Source of the DNA: an uncultured Bacilli bacterium
Lineage (GTDB): Bacteria > Bacillota_I > Bacilli_A > RF39 > UBA660
Reading direction: 5' to 3'
Length of the DNA: 64,000 nucleotides
Assembly: GCA_934096985.1 (NCBI GenBank)
Contig: CAKONC010000001.1
Span: 1-64,000, forward strand
Under the pieces are notes generated by a model. The model did no database searches. It saw nothing but the letters and a program-made list of their open reading frames with translations, and had not been told where the DNA came from. Every line of letters starts with the position of its first letter. Position 1 is the first letter of the stretch. Positions 25,927 to 34,204 of the stretch are shown here, one piece after another. The translations under genes were made by a program, and so were the position numbers.

Positions 25927-27045
25927 ATGATTTATTTAGATTATGCAGCTAATACTCCTGTTGATAAAAGAGTTTTAGATAAATATAATGAAGTTACATT
26001 AAAGTACTTTGGTAATCCAAATAGTTTGCATGATTACGGAATAGAAGCCAAAAAAGAAATAGAAAAATCAAGTGATGTTATAGCAAAATATTTTAATACA
26101 GAGAGTAAAAATATTATTTATACAAGTGGTTCAAGTGAATCAAATAATTTAGTTATAAAGGGAATTGCAGATAGATATCAATCTAGAGGGAAACATATAA
26201 TTATATCTGAAGTTGAACATTCATCAATTATAGCCCCATGTAATTATCTTTCTACAAAAGGATTTGACATAACAGTTATTTCTTTAGATAAAAATGGAAA
26301 ACTTAATTTAGAACAATTAAAAAATTCGTTAAGAGATGATACTATTTTAGTTAGTGTTTGTACTGTCGATTCGGAACTTGGTACAATTCAGCCAATAAAG
26401 GAAATTGCAAAGATTGTTAAAGAAAATTCTAATGCGTATTTTCATACTGATGCTACTCAAGCAATAGGAAAGATTACTATGGACTATACTGGCATAGATT
26501 TTTTAACATTTGCTCCACATAAATTTTCAGGTATTAATGGCGTTGGCGTATTGATTAATTTTAATGATGTAAAAATTACTCCTTTAATTCATGGTGGGAA
26601 ATCAACTACAATTTATAGGAGTGGTACACCAGTTACCGCTAATGCGGTTTCTACTGCTTTGGCACTAGAACTTGCAACAAAAGACTTAGATAAAAAAATT
26701 GAGTATTTACTAGGTTTAAAGAATTATTTAATTGAAAATTTGATTAGTATTAATGATGTAAGCATTAATAGCCCTAAGAATTCAATTCCAAGTACCATAA
26801 ACTTTAGTATAAAAAATGCTAAAAATATAGTTAATAAACTTTATAAAAAGGGTGTTTATGTTTCAATGCAATCAGCATGTTCACTTGGAACAAGTCCATC
26901 AAAGTCAGTATATGCCATCACTCAAAGTGATGATAAGGCAAATAATTCTATAAGAGTTAGTATAACGGATAAAACGACTAAAGAAGAGATAACTGAATTT
27001 ATTAAAATATTAAAGGAGATTATTAATGAAGATAATAATTATTAA
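25927..27045 (+). CDS. Cysteine desulfurase (NifS/IscS family)
   Basis: PLP enzyme that strips sulfur from cysteine for Fe-S or thiolation pathways. MIYLDYAANTPVD start, HSSIIAP (substrate/PLP His), DATQAIGK, PLP Lys in FAPHKFSGINGVG, and the active Cys in MQSACSLGTSPSKS. 372 residues. No thiI or iscU follows; a thioredoxin-like gene overlaps its end by 20 nt. Whether it feeds Fe-S clusters or tRNA thiolation is open. Confidence 0.92.
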   Translation: MIYLDYAANTPVDKRVLDKYNEVTLKYFGNPNSLHDYGIEAKKEIEKSSDVIAKYFNTESKNIIYTSGSSESNNLVIKGIADRYQSRGKHIIISEVEHSSIIAPCNYLSTKGFDITVISLDKNGKLNLEQLKNSLRDDTILVSVCTVDSELGTIQPIKEIAKIVKENSNAYFHTDATQAIGKITMDYTGIDFLTFAPHKFSGINGVGVLINFNDVKITPLIHGGKSTTIYRSGTPVTANAVSTALALELATKDLDKKIEYLLGLKNYLIENLISINDVSINSPKNSIPSTINFSIKNAKNIVNKLYKKGVYVSMQSACSLGTSPSKSVYAITQSDDKANNSIRVSITDKTTKEEITEFIKILKEIINEDNNY

Positions 27046-27286
27046 TGCAATGTGGTGTCCAGGATGTTTAGTATCCAAAAGTATATGGAATGAAATAAAA
27101 AAAATGTATCCAAATATTGAGTATATTAATTATGATTATGATTTAGATGAAGATGAGGTTTCAAAATATAATGTTGGAAATATTGTTCCAGTTGTTATAA
27201 TTGAAAAAAATAATGTTGAGATTAAAAGAATAATTGGAGAAAAAAGTAAAAAAGAAATTTTAATTGAATTAGGAGAAGTGTTATGA
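27026..27286 (+). CDS. Small thioredoxin-like protein
   Basis: 86 residues, beta-alpha-beta start with WCPGC (residues 10-14) as a Cx2C redox site and NIVPVVIIEK at the cis-Pro position. The AAGGAG inside the desulfurase gene precedes the ATG, and it overlaps the next gene by 4 nt. Context suggests thiol transfer with the fused thioredoxin-CcdA protein. Confidence 0.8.
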   Translation: MKIIIINAMWCPGCLVSKSIWNEIKKMYPNIEYINYDYDLDEDEVSKYNVGNIVPVVIIEKNNVEIKRIIGEKSKKEILIELGEVL

Positions 27287-28458
27287 AAAACAAATTAAAA
27301 CTTTTACTATTATTGCTGGTTTTAATACCATTTAATATTTTTGCTATCAGTAAAGATTATAAAGATGTTGTTTATAATATAACTAAAGAAAAAGTGGATA
27401 AAGAGAAAATTAACTTATACTTTTTTAGAATGGATGGATGTCCCCATTGTGCTGAAGAAGAAAAGTGGCTTGAAAATATAAAAGATAAATATGGTGACTA
27501 CTTAAATATATATGATTATGAAATTAAAAATAGTAATAAAAATAGAGAATATTATTATAACGTTAAGAAAGTATTAAATGATGAAATTACAAAAAGCGTT
27601 CCATATACAGTTATTGGTGAAACTTATTTTGTAGGATTTTCTGAAACTGTTAGTGAACAGATTGAAAATAAAATAAAAGAGTTAATTGATGAAAATGTCA
27701 AAAGTAGTAATGATGTTAAAATTCCTTTATTAGGAAAAGTTAACATGAAAAAAGTTTCTATCCCGTTAGTTGCCACTATTTTAGGAGCAGTGGATGGTTT
27801 TAATCCATGTGCTATGTGGATACTTTTATTACTTATAAATATGTGTATTTCCATTAAAGACAAGAAAAAAATGAAAGTTGTTGGATTTACATTTGTATTA
27901 TCATCCGGATTAGTTTATTTTCTTTCAATGTTAGGGATCGGAGTAATATTGGATTTTACAACCGTTATATACATAAGAAATATTATTGCTATTTTAGCTA
28001 TTATTTTAGGAATATATAACTTATATGTTTATATTAAAACACGTAAAGACACTGGTTGTCATGTAATGAAAAAAGAAAAAAGAAAAACAGTTATTACTAA
28101 AATAAATAAAATTTTATCTAATAAAAGTTTTATATTGATGATACTAGGAACAGTACTTTTATCTGTTTCAGTTAACTTAGTTGAACTTGCATGTTCACTT
28201 GGATTTCCAACAATATTTTTAGAAATTTTATCATTAAATAAGATTCATGGTTTTGGTAAAATTATATATTTATTAATATATATATTTTTTTATATAATTG
28301 ATGATTTAATAATTCTTATTTTGTCACTTAAAGCATTTGAAACCAAAGGAATAAGTACAAAGTATAATAAATATGTTAATTTGATAGGCGGAATACTACT
28401 TTTACTTATGGGAATATTACTTATTTTTAAACCAGATTGGGTAATGCTTAATTTTTAA
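27283..28458 (+). CDS. Thioredoxin-CcdA/DsbD-like membrane thiol transporter
   Basis: 391 residues: a signal-like N-terminus (about 1-20), an extracellular thioredoxin-like domain with GCPHC (about 51-55), then about six TM helices with the paired cysteines of the CcdA/DsbD core (NPCAMW and ELACSLGFP). This layout would pass electrons from the cytoplasmic thioredoxin-like protein encoded upstream to extracytoplasmic substrates. A terminator follows. Confidence 0.85.
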   Translation: MKNKLKLLLLLLVLIPFNIFAISKDYKDVVYNITKEKVDKEKINLYFFRMDGCPHCAEEEKWLENIKDKYGDYLNIYDYEIKNSNKNREYYYNVKKVLNDEITKSVPYTVIGETYFVGFSETVSEQIENKIKELIDENVKSSNDVKIPLLGKVNMKKVSIPLVATILGAVDGFNPCAMWILLLLINMCISIKDKKKMKVVGFTFVLSSGLVYFLSMLGIGVILDFTTVIYIRNIIAILAIILGIYNLYVYIKTRKDTGCHVMKKEKRKTVITKINKILSNKSFILMILGTVLLSVSVNLVELACSLGFPTIFLEILSLNKIHGFGKIIYLLIYIFFYIIDDLIILILSLKAFETKGISTKYNKYVNLIGGILLLLMGILLIFKPDWVMLNF

Positions 28459-28480
28459 AGAAGTTCAACACTTCTTTTTA
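28457..28480 (+). terminator. Terminator of the thiol-redox cluster
   Basis: Stem AAAGAAGT/ACTTCTTT with loop TCAAC, then T residues. Confidence 0.8.
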
Positions 28481-28572
28481 TTTGTAATTTATTTTATTGT
28501 ATTTTTATACTATAATATATGTAACTGGCACATACATTTTTCATGTGTTGTAAATAATAATAAGGAATCTAT

Positions 28573-29061
28573 ATGAAATATGATAAAGAGTTTTTAAGTA
28601 TTATTAATCCAATTATTATAAATGATGAATTTTTAAAAAGAAAAAAGTTTCATCATCATGAAAATGAATCAGTTTATGATCATAGTATGGCTGTATCATA
28701 CTTAGCTTATAAATATGCAAAAAAACACAAACTTGATTATAAAAGTGTTGCAATTGGAGGTTTACTTCATGATTTCTATTATAAAGATTGGCAGATAAAT
28801 AAAGAACATAAAAGTTTTTTCAAAATGCATGGCTTTGTTCATGCACGTGAAGCTTTAGAGAATTCAAAAAAACATTTTCCACAGTTAATGAATGCTAAAG
28901 TTGAGGATATAATTGTTAAACATATGTTTCCACTTAATATAAAACTTCCTAAATATAAAGAAAGTTGGGTTGTAAGTTTAATGGATAAAAAATGTTCCTT
29001 AAAAGTATTAAGACATCCCAAAAGCTATTTAAAGTATTTAGGAATTAGGAAGAAAGGTTAG
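28573..29061 (+). CDS. HD-domain phosphohydrolase
   Basis: 162 residues with the HD signature: HENESVYDHSMAVS, GGLLHDFYYKDW (His-Asp) and VHAREAL, then a distal IIVKHMFPL. Metal-dependent phosphohydrolase of unknown substrate. It lies 2 bases before the first CmpB-like gene. Confidence 0.82.
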   Translation: MKYDKEFLSIINPIIINDEFLKRKKFHHHENESVYDHSMAVSYLAYKYAKKHKLDYKSVAIGGLLHDFYYKDWQINKEHKSFFKMHGFVHAREALENSKKHFPQLMNAKVEDIIVKHMFPLNIKLPKYKESWVVSLMDKKCSLKVLRHPKSYLKYLGIRKKG

Positions 29062-29063
29062 TT

Positions 29064-29825
29064 ATGAAAATAAAAATATATTTTATACTATTTATGCTTT
29101 ATTCAATCTTCGGTTGGATTTGTGAAGAAATTGTTACTTATGATCCAAAGAAAGGTTTTATTAATAGAGGTTTCTTATTAGGACCATATTGTCCAATATA
29201 TGGATATTCCGCAATATTTATGACTCTTTTATTAAATAAATTTTCTAATGAGTTAGTCATTTTTTCTTTAGCACTTATTATATGCTCAACAGTGGAATAT
29301 TTATCTAGTTATGTAATGGAAAAACTATTTAATGCTAGATGGTGGGATTATTCAAAAAAACCTTTTAATATAAATGGCAGAGTATGTCTTAAAAATGCAT
29401 TATGTTTTGGAGTTATGGGGTTGATTTTAATTAAGATTGTAGATCCTTATTTAAGGACTATGATACTTAGATTTTCACCCTCTAAAATTAATTTAGCATT
29501 TTATGTAATGTTAATAACATTTATTTTAGATAATGTGCTTTCTTATATGTTGATATTTAAAATTAAAGCAGAGAATACTTTTAAAAAACGTGATAATACA
29601 AGAGAAATATCTCAAAAAGGTAAAGAAATATTGAGTAAGTCTTTATTGGGTAATAAATTTGTTATAATTTTCCCAGAAAAAATTAAAGAAGGAAAAGAAA
29701 AAATAAAAAGAGAAAGAGAAAAAATCAAAAAGAAACAAGAAAAATTTAAAAATGAAATAAAAAAAGAAAAAGAAAAACTAAAGGATAGCATTAAAAATGA
29801 AAGAAGTAAAAAGCACAAAAAATAA
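29064..29825 (+). CDS. CmpB-family membrane protein (putative ABC permease, PF06541 type), first copy
   Basis: Four to five TM helices and the family motifs FGWICEE, NRGFLLGPYCPIYG and WWDYSKKPFNINGRVCL. The C-terminal about 65 residues form an extremely charged Lys/Glu coiled coil that the second copy lacks. Function of the family is unproven. The 3' end overlaps the next gene by 29 nt. Confidence 0.85.
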   Translation: MKIKIYFILFMLYSIFGWICEEIVTYDPKKGFINRGFLLGPYCPIYGYSAIFMTLLLNKFSNELVIFSLALIICSTVEYLSSYVMEKLFNARWWDYSKKPFNINGRVCLKNALCFGVMGLILIKIVDPYLRTMILRFSPSKINLAFYVMLITFILDNVLSYMLIFKIKAENTFKKRDNTREISQKGKEILSKSLLGNKFVIIFPEKIKEGKEKIKREREKIKKKQEKFKNEIKKEKEKLKDSIKNERSKKHKK

Positions 29826-30351
29826 ATTATTTATATATGTAATGTTATTTTTTGTATTAGCATTTATAGGATGGTGTTTCGAGGTATTAAATGAAATAAG
29901 AAAGGGACATGGTTTTATTAATAGAGGTGTTTTACATGGGCCTTGGCTTCCAATTTATGGTTGTGGAGGATTATTAATTTACTTGCTTTTAAAAAAGTAT
30001 AGAGATAAACCGGTTATTGTATTTGTTTTTTCATTTTTAATTAGCGCTACAGTAGAATATTTAACATCATTTTATCTTGAATTAACAAAAGGCATGGTAT
30101 GGTGGGATTATTCAAAAAAACCATTTAACATAAATGGCAGAATATGTCTTGGTTATACATTAGTTTTTGCTATATTTGCAACACTTCTTTATTATTTTGT
30201 AATTCCTAAAATACTGGAGTTATTAAAGAAAATAAATTACAAATATCTTTCTATATTTAGTATCATATTACTTTGCTTATATTTAACTGATAATATTTAT
30301 TCGATTAAAAATCCTAATATCGTAAGAGGGGCACACATAGTAAAAAAGTAG
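29797..30351 (+). CDS. CmpB-family membrane protein, second copy
   Basis: 184 residues, paralogue of the preceding gene: FIGWCFEV, NRGVLHGPWLPIYG and WWDYSKKPFNINGRICL. It ends after the last TM helix and lacks the coiled-coil tail. The start lies inside the upstream gene in another frame, so translation is probably coupled. The two may form a heteromer. Confidence 0.82.
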   Translation: MKEVKSTKNKLFIYVMLFFVLAFIGWCFEVLNEIRKGHGFINRGVLHGPWLPIYGCGGLLIYLLLKKYRDKPVIVFVFSFLISATVEYLTSFYLELTKGMVWWDYSKKPFNINGRICLGYTLVFAIFATLLYYFVIPKILELLKKINYKYLSIFSIILLCLYLTDNIYSIKNPNIVRGAHIVKK

Positions 30352-30376
30352 AAAATTTTATGGTTTTCTACTTTTT
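30343..30376. terminator. Bidirectional terminator between the CmpB pair and the GH25 gene
   Basis: Perfect 13-bp stem AAAAAGTAGAAAA/TTTTCTACTTTTT with an 8-nt loop. The stop codon of the minus-strand GH25 gene lies in the right arm. Confidence 0.85.
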
Positions 30377-31498
30377 ATAATATACATCAATGTCAACATA
30401 ATTATTTATTCCATCAACTTTACCATTACTTGCAAGTTGCCACATAACATAAGGTCCTTTGTAACTTGTTTTTTCCGTGTAATGTGCAAGCCAAATATCA
30501 TGCTTTACGGGTAACCAAATATACTCTAAATATGATTTTGAACCATAATGTACTGTTTCATAGCCAGCATTATTTAATATATCTAAATATGTATTTGAAA
30601 TTTCTCTTAAGTCGAATAAGTTAATCTGTGCAGCATTAAAATATTTAAAGTTTTCCCAGTCAAATGCAATTGGTAAGTCAATATTATATCCTTTTATATT
30701 ATCAAGTACAAAATTTGCTTCCTCTTTAGCATCTTCGATGCTTTTTGCATACGAATAAAAATATATGCCAACTTTAATACCATTTTCAGTGGCACCTTTG
30801 ATATTTTCTAAATAATAGGGGTCTAGGTTTAATGGTTCATCATAATAGTACCTATATCCAAGTCTAATAATAGCAAATTCTACGCCAGCATCTTTTACTT
30901 TTTGCCAATCAATTTTTCCTTGGTACTTTGATACATCAATACCTATTAATGTATCATCAGTTTTATGTTTTTGATATACGTCATTAAACTCTAAGTAATT
31001 TGTTAAAACACCATTTGTGTAACCGCCTGTGCTTTTACTTTTTTCTTTTATAATTAGCTTAAAATCTTTACTGGCTTTATTACCACTTTGATCTTTAGCA
31101 ATATATTTTAAGTTATAGGTTCCTAAAGTATTAACATCATAATCACCTTCAATATAACAATTTGGAGTTCTATCAGCATTATCCATACAACTAATTTCAT
31201 TTGCTATGTCATTTTCATAACCAATATCACGTGTTATTGAATTTGAGACCCAAATTATTGGAGCAGTTGTATCAACAACATTATATTTAATTTTATAATT
31301 TTTATTCTGGCATTTTATAGTTTCTTCATGATTTCCAATAAATGATGTATCAAGTAACTTGCTTTCACATTTAATATTATTAACTATATTTTTAACATCA
31401 ACTTTAGAAAAGTATTCAAAAGTATTCTCACTTAGCGTAATATCTTTATTACATCCACATAATAGTAGCAAACTTATTAAAATAATTATCTTTTTCAT
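30368..31498 (-). CDS. GH25 muramidase lipoprotein with Ig-like N-terminal repeats
   Basis: Begins MKKIIILISLLLLCGC, a lipoprotein signal with lipobox LLCGC. Two bacterial Ig/cadherin-like segments follow (IWVSNSITRDIGYEND; LGTYNLKYIAKDQSGNK), then a GH25 lysozyme domain: GIDVSKYQGKIDWQKVKDAG, PIAFDWENF and VDIDVYYKK. It would cut the MurNAc-GlcNAc bond at the cell surface. The start could instead be 9-18 bases further out, since no strong RBS marks it. It lies outside the integrase, so I assign it to the host. Confidence 0.88.
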   Translation of the reverse strand: MKKIIILISLLLLCGCNKDITLSENTFEYFSKVDVKNIVNNIKCESKLLDTSFIGNHEETIKCQNKNYKIKYNVVDTTAPIIWVSNSITRDIGYENDIANEISCMDNADRTPNCYIEGDYDVNTLGTYNLKYIAKDQSGNKASKDFKLIIKEKSKSTGGYTNGVLTNYLEFNDVYQKHKTDDTLIGIDVSKYQGKIDWQKVKDAGVEFAIIRLGYRYYYDEPLNLDPYYLENIKGATENGIKVGIYFYSYAKSIEDAKEEANFVLDNIKGYNIDLPIAFDWENFKYFNAAQINLFDLREISNTYLDILNNAGYETVHYGSKSYLEYIWLPVKHDIWLAHYTEKTSYKGPYVMWQLASNGKVDGINNYVDIDVYYKK

Positions 31499-31597
31499 AT
31501 ACATAAATTTTATCAATAATTATTTGTTAATACAATAATTTTATGGTATAAAAATTAAATAGTTATTTTTCCCTTTATTTATGTGCTTTTTCTAATT

Positions 31598-31619
31598 TTT
31601 AGGTACTAATTTAGGTACT
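31598..31619. repeat. Direct repeat next to the integrase gene, candidate arm or attL site
   Basis: TTTAGGTACT at 31598-31607 and again at 31610-31619, 2 bp apart, just beyond the integrase stop. Such short repeats can be integrase arm sites. The true core cannot be defined because the right prophage end lies outside the window. Confidence 0.4.
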
Positions 31620-31625
31620 TATATT

Positions 31626-32756
31626 CTATAAATTATTTAATAAATCAACGATTTTATCTTGTGCAGTAGGGAATAAGTGCATATATACTTCTTGCATAAC
31701 TCTTAAACTATGTCCCATTCTTTGTGACATCATTAAGAAGAACTTTGTTGAATCGTTAGCTCCGGATTTTAAATATTCATTTATACATAAACTGACGTGT
31801 GAATGCCTAAACTCGTGAATAGTTATAGCTTTACTTTTAAGATTTGCCAACTCAAAATATTCATCTTTCTTTTTATCAATCCAGTAATCAGTTAATACGT
31901 CACCATTTCCAAAAACAAACCAATCTTCACTAAAATCACTATATTTTTTTACTATTTCTTTATAATGTGATAATTCATCAAATAGAATATTAGACATTGT
32001 GATTTCCCTATTTAAACAATTCTTTGTTGCAGTAATTTTATATTTGCTATTTTTGGTAATAAAAGAGATGGTTTTATCAACTTTAATGGTTCTTCTATAT
32101 AAATCTATATCTTTCCAAGTAAGAGCTTGTATTTCGCCTTTTCTCATGCCTGTAAAGTATAATGTTAAAAAGAAGCAATGATATAGATCATCATTTATTA
32201 CATTTATAAATTTACAATAATCTTCATAAACAATATATCTTAATTTATTTTTATTTTCAACAACTTCATCATTTCTCTTTTTAAAGCGTCCTGATAAAGC
32301 AACTGGATTATAATTTAATTCAAACTTTCTATTAGCATAAGTAAATATTTCTTTAAAAACAACATAATATTGATTGCAAGTTGAAATTTTAATATTTTTA
32401 CTTATGAGTTTATTTTTCCATTTTTCAATATCTACTACTTGTATTTCATCAATAAATTTATTTTTGAAATAGGGTAAGATATTGTTTTTATATTGTGAAT
32501 AGTAAGTCAATAGAGTAGATTCTCTTATTCTTTCTTTTGCGTCTTTAAAATAATCATCAGCTACAATATCAAACTTTTTCTTTACGGGTGTATTTCTATT
32601 TAATAAAAATACTCTTTCTTCGGCTTTTGCTTCTTTCTCTAATAAAAATCTTTTAGAAGTATAAGGGACAAGTTTTCCATCAGCGTTGTGATAATATACT
32701 TTAAATCTCCATTGACGACCATCTTTAGTCTTTTCTTTATCTTTAAATACTGACAT
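31626..32756 (-). CDS. int: Phage integrase, tyrosine recombinase
   Basis: 376 residues: an N-terminal AP2/arm-binding-like region (RQWRFKVYYHNADGKLVPYT), a SAM-like core-binding domain (about 70-160) and the catalytic domain with Arg in FTGMRKGEIQAL, HEFRHSH (H-x-x-R), GHSLRVMQ and nucleophile Tyr358 (VYMHLF). It marks the left end of the prophage and is transcribed away from the other phage genes. Confidence 0.95.
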   Translation of the reverse strand: MSVFKDKEKTKDGRQWRFKVYYHNADGKLVPYTSKRFLLEKEAKAEERVFLLNRNTPVKKKFDIVADDYFKDAKERIRESTLLTYYSQYKNNILPYFKNKFIDEIQVVDIEKWKNKLISKNIKISTCNQYYVVFKEIFTYANRKFELNYNPVALSGRFKKRNDEVVENKNKLRYIVYEDYCKFINVINDDLYHCFFLTLYFTGMRKGEIQALTWKDIDLYRRTIKVDKTISFITKNSKYKITATKNCLNREITMSNILFDELSHYKEIVKKYSDFSEDWFVFGNGDVLTDYWIDKKKDEYFELANLKSKAITIHEFRHSHVSLCINEYLKSGANDSTKFFLMMSQRMGHSLRVMQEVYMHLFPTAQDKIVDLLNNL

Positions 32757-32772
32757 TTTAGCACTTCCTTTA

Positions 32773-32801
32773 TTGTTTTATTTTTTAATAAGTGCTATAA
32801 T
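32773..32801 (+). promoter_or_regulatory. Extended -10 promoter divergent from integrase
   Basis: TTGTTT (32773-32778), 17-bp spacer, TGCTATAAT ending at 32801. No coding region follows on this strand before the terminator at 32878-32911. Confidence 0.65.
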
Positions 32802-32807
32802 GTAAAA

Positions 32808-32911
32808 GGAAACCTAATTACAATTATAGCCTTGTGTTATTTTTGTTTAAGATTGCTAGTCTTAGGGTTTTCATTAAACGCTTGGAGTTGCACCTCTAGG
32901 CGTCTTTTTTT
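32808..32911 (+). ncRNA. Candidate prophage small RNA, about 104 nt
   Basis: Bounded by the extended -10 promoter upstream and a textbook terminator: 10-bp stem ACGCTTGGAG (32878-32887)/CTCTAGGCGT (32894-32903) with loop TTGCAC and a T run. The interval contains no ATG. Located between the divergent integrase start and the end of the PH-domain gene. Target unknown. Confidence 0.55.
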
Positions 32912-32919
32912 ATTTTATT

Positions 32920-33345
32920 TTATTTATTCATAGCTTTAGCTATTTTTTGGGCTTGCATATCCATTTTATTTTCTTCATAAGCTTCAATTTGATTATTTAA
33001 AATTGTTTTAAATTCGTTAGGGTTAGTTACATAATCAAACTCAAACATAGAAGAAGCTGTTGTTATCATAATAGTTCCATAATTAAATATCTTTCCACAT
33101 AGACCTTGTTTAACTTGAACACTATTTATTTTGTTTAATGGACTATCAAGTTCGTTAGTTTTTATTAAACCAACTTTACCTTTGATTCTACGATTAGTTA
33201 TTTCTAATTTAGTTGTGAAATAATTGATTAAATCTCTTGGAAACCAAACTAAACCAATTAAAATACAACAAGCAAATAGATCAATAAATAACTTAAAAAC
33301 CAATGCTACAACTGAAAGCTTAGCTTTTTTAATTGTTTCTTCCAT
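32920..33345 (-). CDS. PH-domain membrane protein
   Basis: 141 residues: a hydrophobic segment at about 17-37, then a bacterial PH-like domain (YFTTKLEITNRRIKGKVGLI and LNKINSVQVKQGLCGKIFNYG, typical of the YdbS/bPH_2 type) and a charged helical tail. Similar proteins are found next to phage integrases, but the role is unknown. Good AGGAGTAAATG context on this strand. Confidence 0.8.
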   Translation of the reverse strand: MEETIKKAKLSVVALVFKLFIDLFACCILIGLVWFPRDLINYFTTKLEITNRRIKGKVGLIKTNELDSPLNKINSVQVKQGLCGKIFNYGTIMITTASSMFEFDYVTNPNEFKTILNNQIEAYEENKMDMQAQKIAKAMNK

Positions 33346-33463
33346 TGCATTTACTCCTTTCTTTTTATATCTAAAAATACCTGTACAAGCATATTTTTAT
33401 TCAATTTTTACAATTCACGCCTAAAAACTGACATTTTAGACACTTTTTATAATTTATACTTAT

Positions 33464-33496
33464 TTTTTTGATATAATCAAATGTTAATTTTATAAT
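33464..33496 (+). promoter_or_regulatory. Candidate promoter for the small gene at 33520
   Basis: TTGATA (about 33467-33472), about 18-bp spacer and TATAAT (33491-33496). It is followed by the hairpin CCCC-GAGA-GGGG (33501-33512) that covers the ribosome-binding site. Confidence 0.5.
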
Positions 33497-33519
33497 AGAG
33501 CCCCGAGAGGGGGTTAAGT

Positions 33520-33609
33520 GTGAGTAAGCTAAAGAGTTATTATGAATATCTTGAAAAAGATAACATTGATATTAAAACTTTAATTTTTTTTATAGAATAT
33601 TTCTTATAA
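33520..33609 (+). CDS. Candidate 29-residue phage peptide with a hairpin over its RBS
   Basis: GTG start 6 nt after GAGAGGGGG; the peptide is charged at first (SKLKSYYEYLEKDN) and ends hydrophobic (TLIFFIEYFL). The RBS is paired in a CCCC/GGGG stem with a GAGA tetraloop. A nearly palindromic stem at 33594-33617 covers the stop and could terminate transcription. It faces the repressor gene. The coding call is tentative. Confidence 0.42.
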   Translation: MSKLKSYYEYLEKDNIDIKTLIFFIEYFL

Positions 33610-33618
33610 GAGATATTC

Positions 33619-34023
33619 TTATTTATTGTCATCTTCGTTTTTCATAATAAAAGGTTTATTAGCTTTAGCAAAATCAATTAAACGATTATAATTTTCCTCA
33701 CTTAAATCCTCATTTTCATTTAAAAAACCTTTTTTCTTTAATATTTCTTTTAACAATTCAAACTCCTCTTCCTTGGTTATTTCTTGTTTTGAATAGCCAT
33801 TATTTAAGGGTGGAAAAAATTCATCTATTTTAACATTAAAGATAGAAGCTAATTGAAATAATAAATCTTGATTTACTCCACGATCACCATTTTCATATCT
33901 TGAAATAGCTTGACGGGTTATATTTAGCTGTTCTGCTAGTTCATCTTGTGACATATTTTTTCTTTCTCTTAATTTTTTAATAATGCTACCAGCATATTTT
34001 CTTAAATCATTTTCATTCTTCAT
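33619..34023 (-). CDS. CI-like phage repressor (XRE family)
   Basis: 134 residues with an N-terminal HTH (MSQDELAEQLNITRQAISRYE, then NGDRGVN) and an acidic C-terminal part. There is no S24 peptidase domain, so induction by RecA-stimulated self-cleavage is unlikely. RBS AAGGAGG on this strand. A perfect 16-bp palindrome lies in its leader. Divergent from the Cro-like gene, as in lambdoid switches. Confidence 0.88.
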   Translation of the reverse strand: MKNENDLRKYAGSIIKKLRERKNMSQDELAEQLNITRQAISRYENGDRGVNQDLLFQLASIFNVKIDEFFPPLNNGYSKQEITKEEEFELLKEILKKKGFLNENEDLSEENYNRLIDFAKANKPFIMKNEDDNK

Positions 34024-34050
34024 ATATAGCCTCCTTATTTACTTGTTATT

Positions 34051-34066
34051 TGTTATTTAAATAACA
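34051..34066. promoter_or_regulatory. 16-bp palindromic operator in the repressor leader
   Basis: TGTTATTTAAATAACA is a perfect palindrome between the repressor -10 (minus strand TGCTATAAT, about 34072-34080) and its start codon. It fits autoregulation of the repressor gene. Confidence 0.6.
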
Positions 34067-34139
34067 AACTAATTATAGCATTTATATAAATAAAAAGCAA
34101 CAAAATGGAACTTTTTTTCAAAAAATTAAATAAAAGTTA

Positions 34140-34169
34140 TTGACATAAGCACCGATATGGTGCTATCAT
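34140..34169 (+). promoter_or_regulatory. Early rightward promoter with embedded operator GCACC-n5-GGTGC
   Basis: TTGACA (34140-34145), 18-bp spacer, TATCAT (34164-34169) with TG one base upstream. The spacer holds the inverted repeat GCACC-GATAT-GGTGC (34149-34163). A second copy lies at 34396-34410. A repressor bound here would block polymerase directly. Confidence 0.75.
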
Positions 34170-34204
34170 TAAGATGTCAAAACAAAAACTAAGGAGGTGA
34201 AACA

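Noticed and set aside
30368..31498. GH25 gene as the phage endolysin
   Set aside because: It lies outside the integrase end, has a lipoprotein signal and Ig-like repeats, and points away from the phage late operon; it fits a host surface enzyme better.
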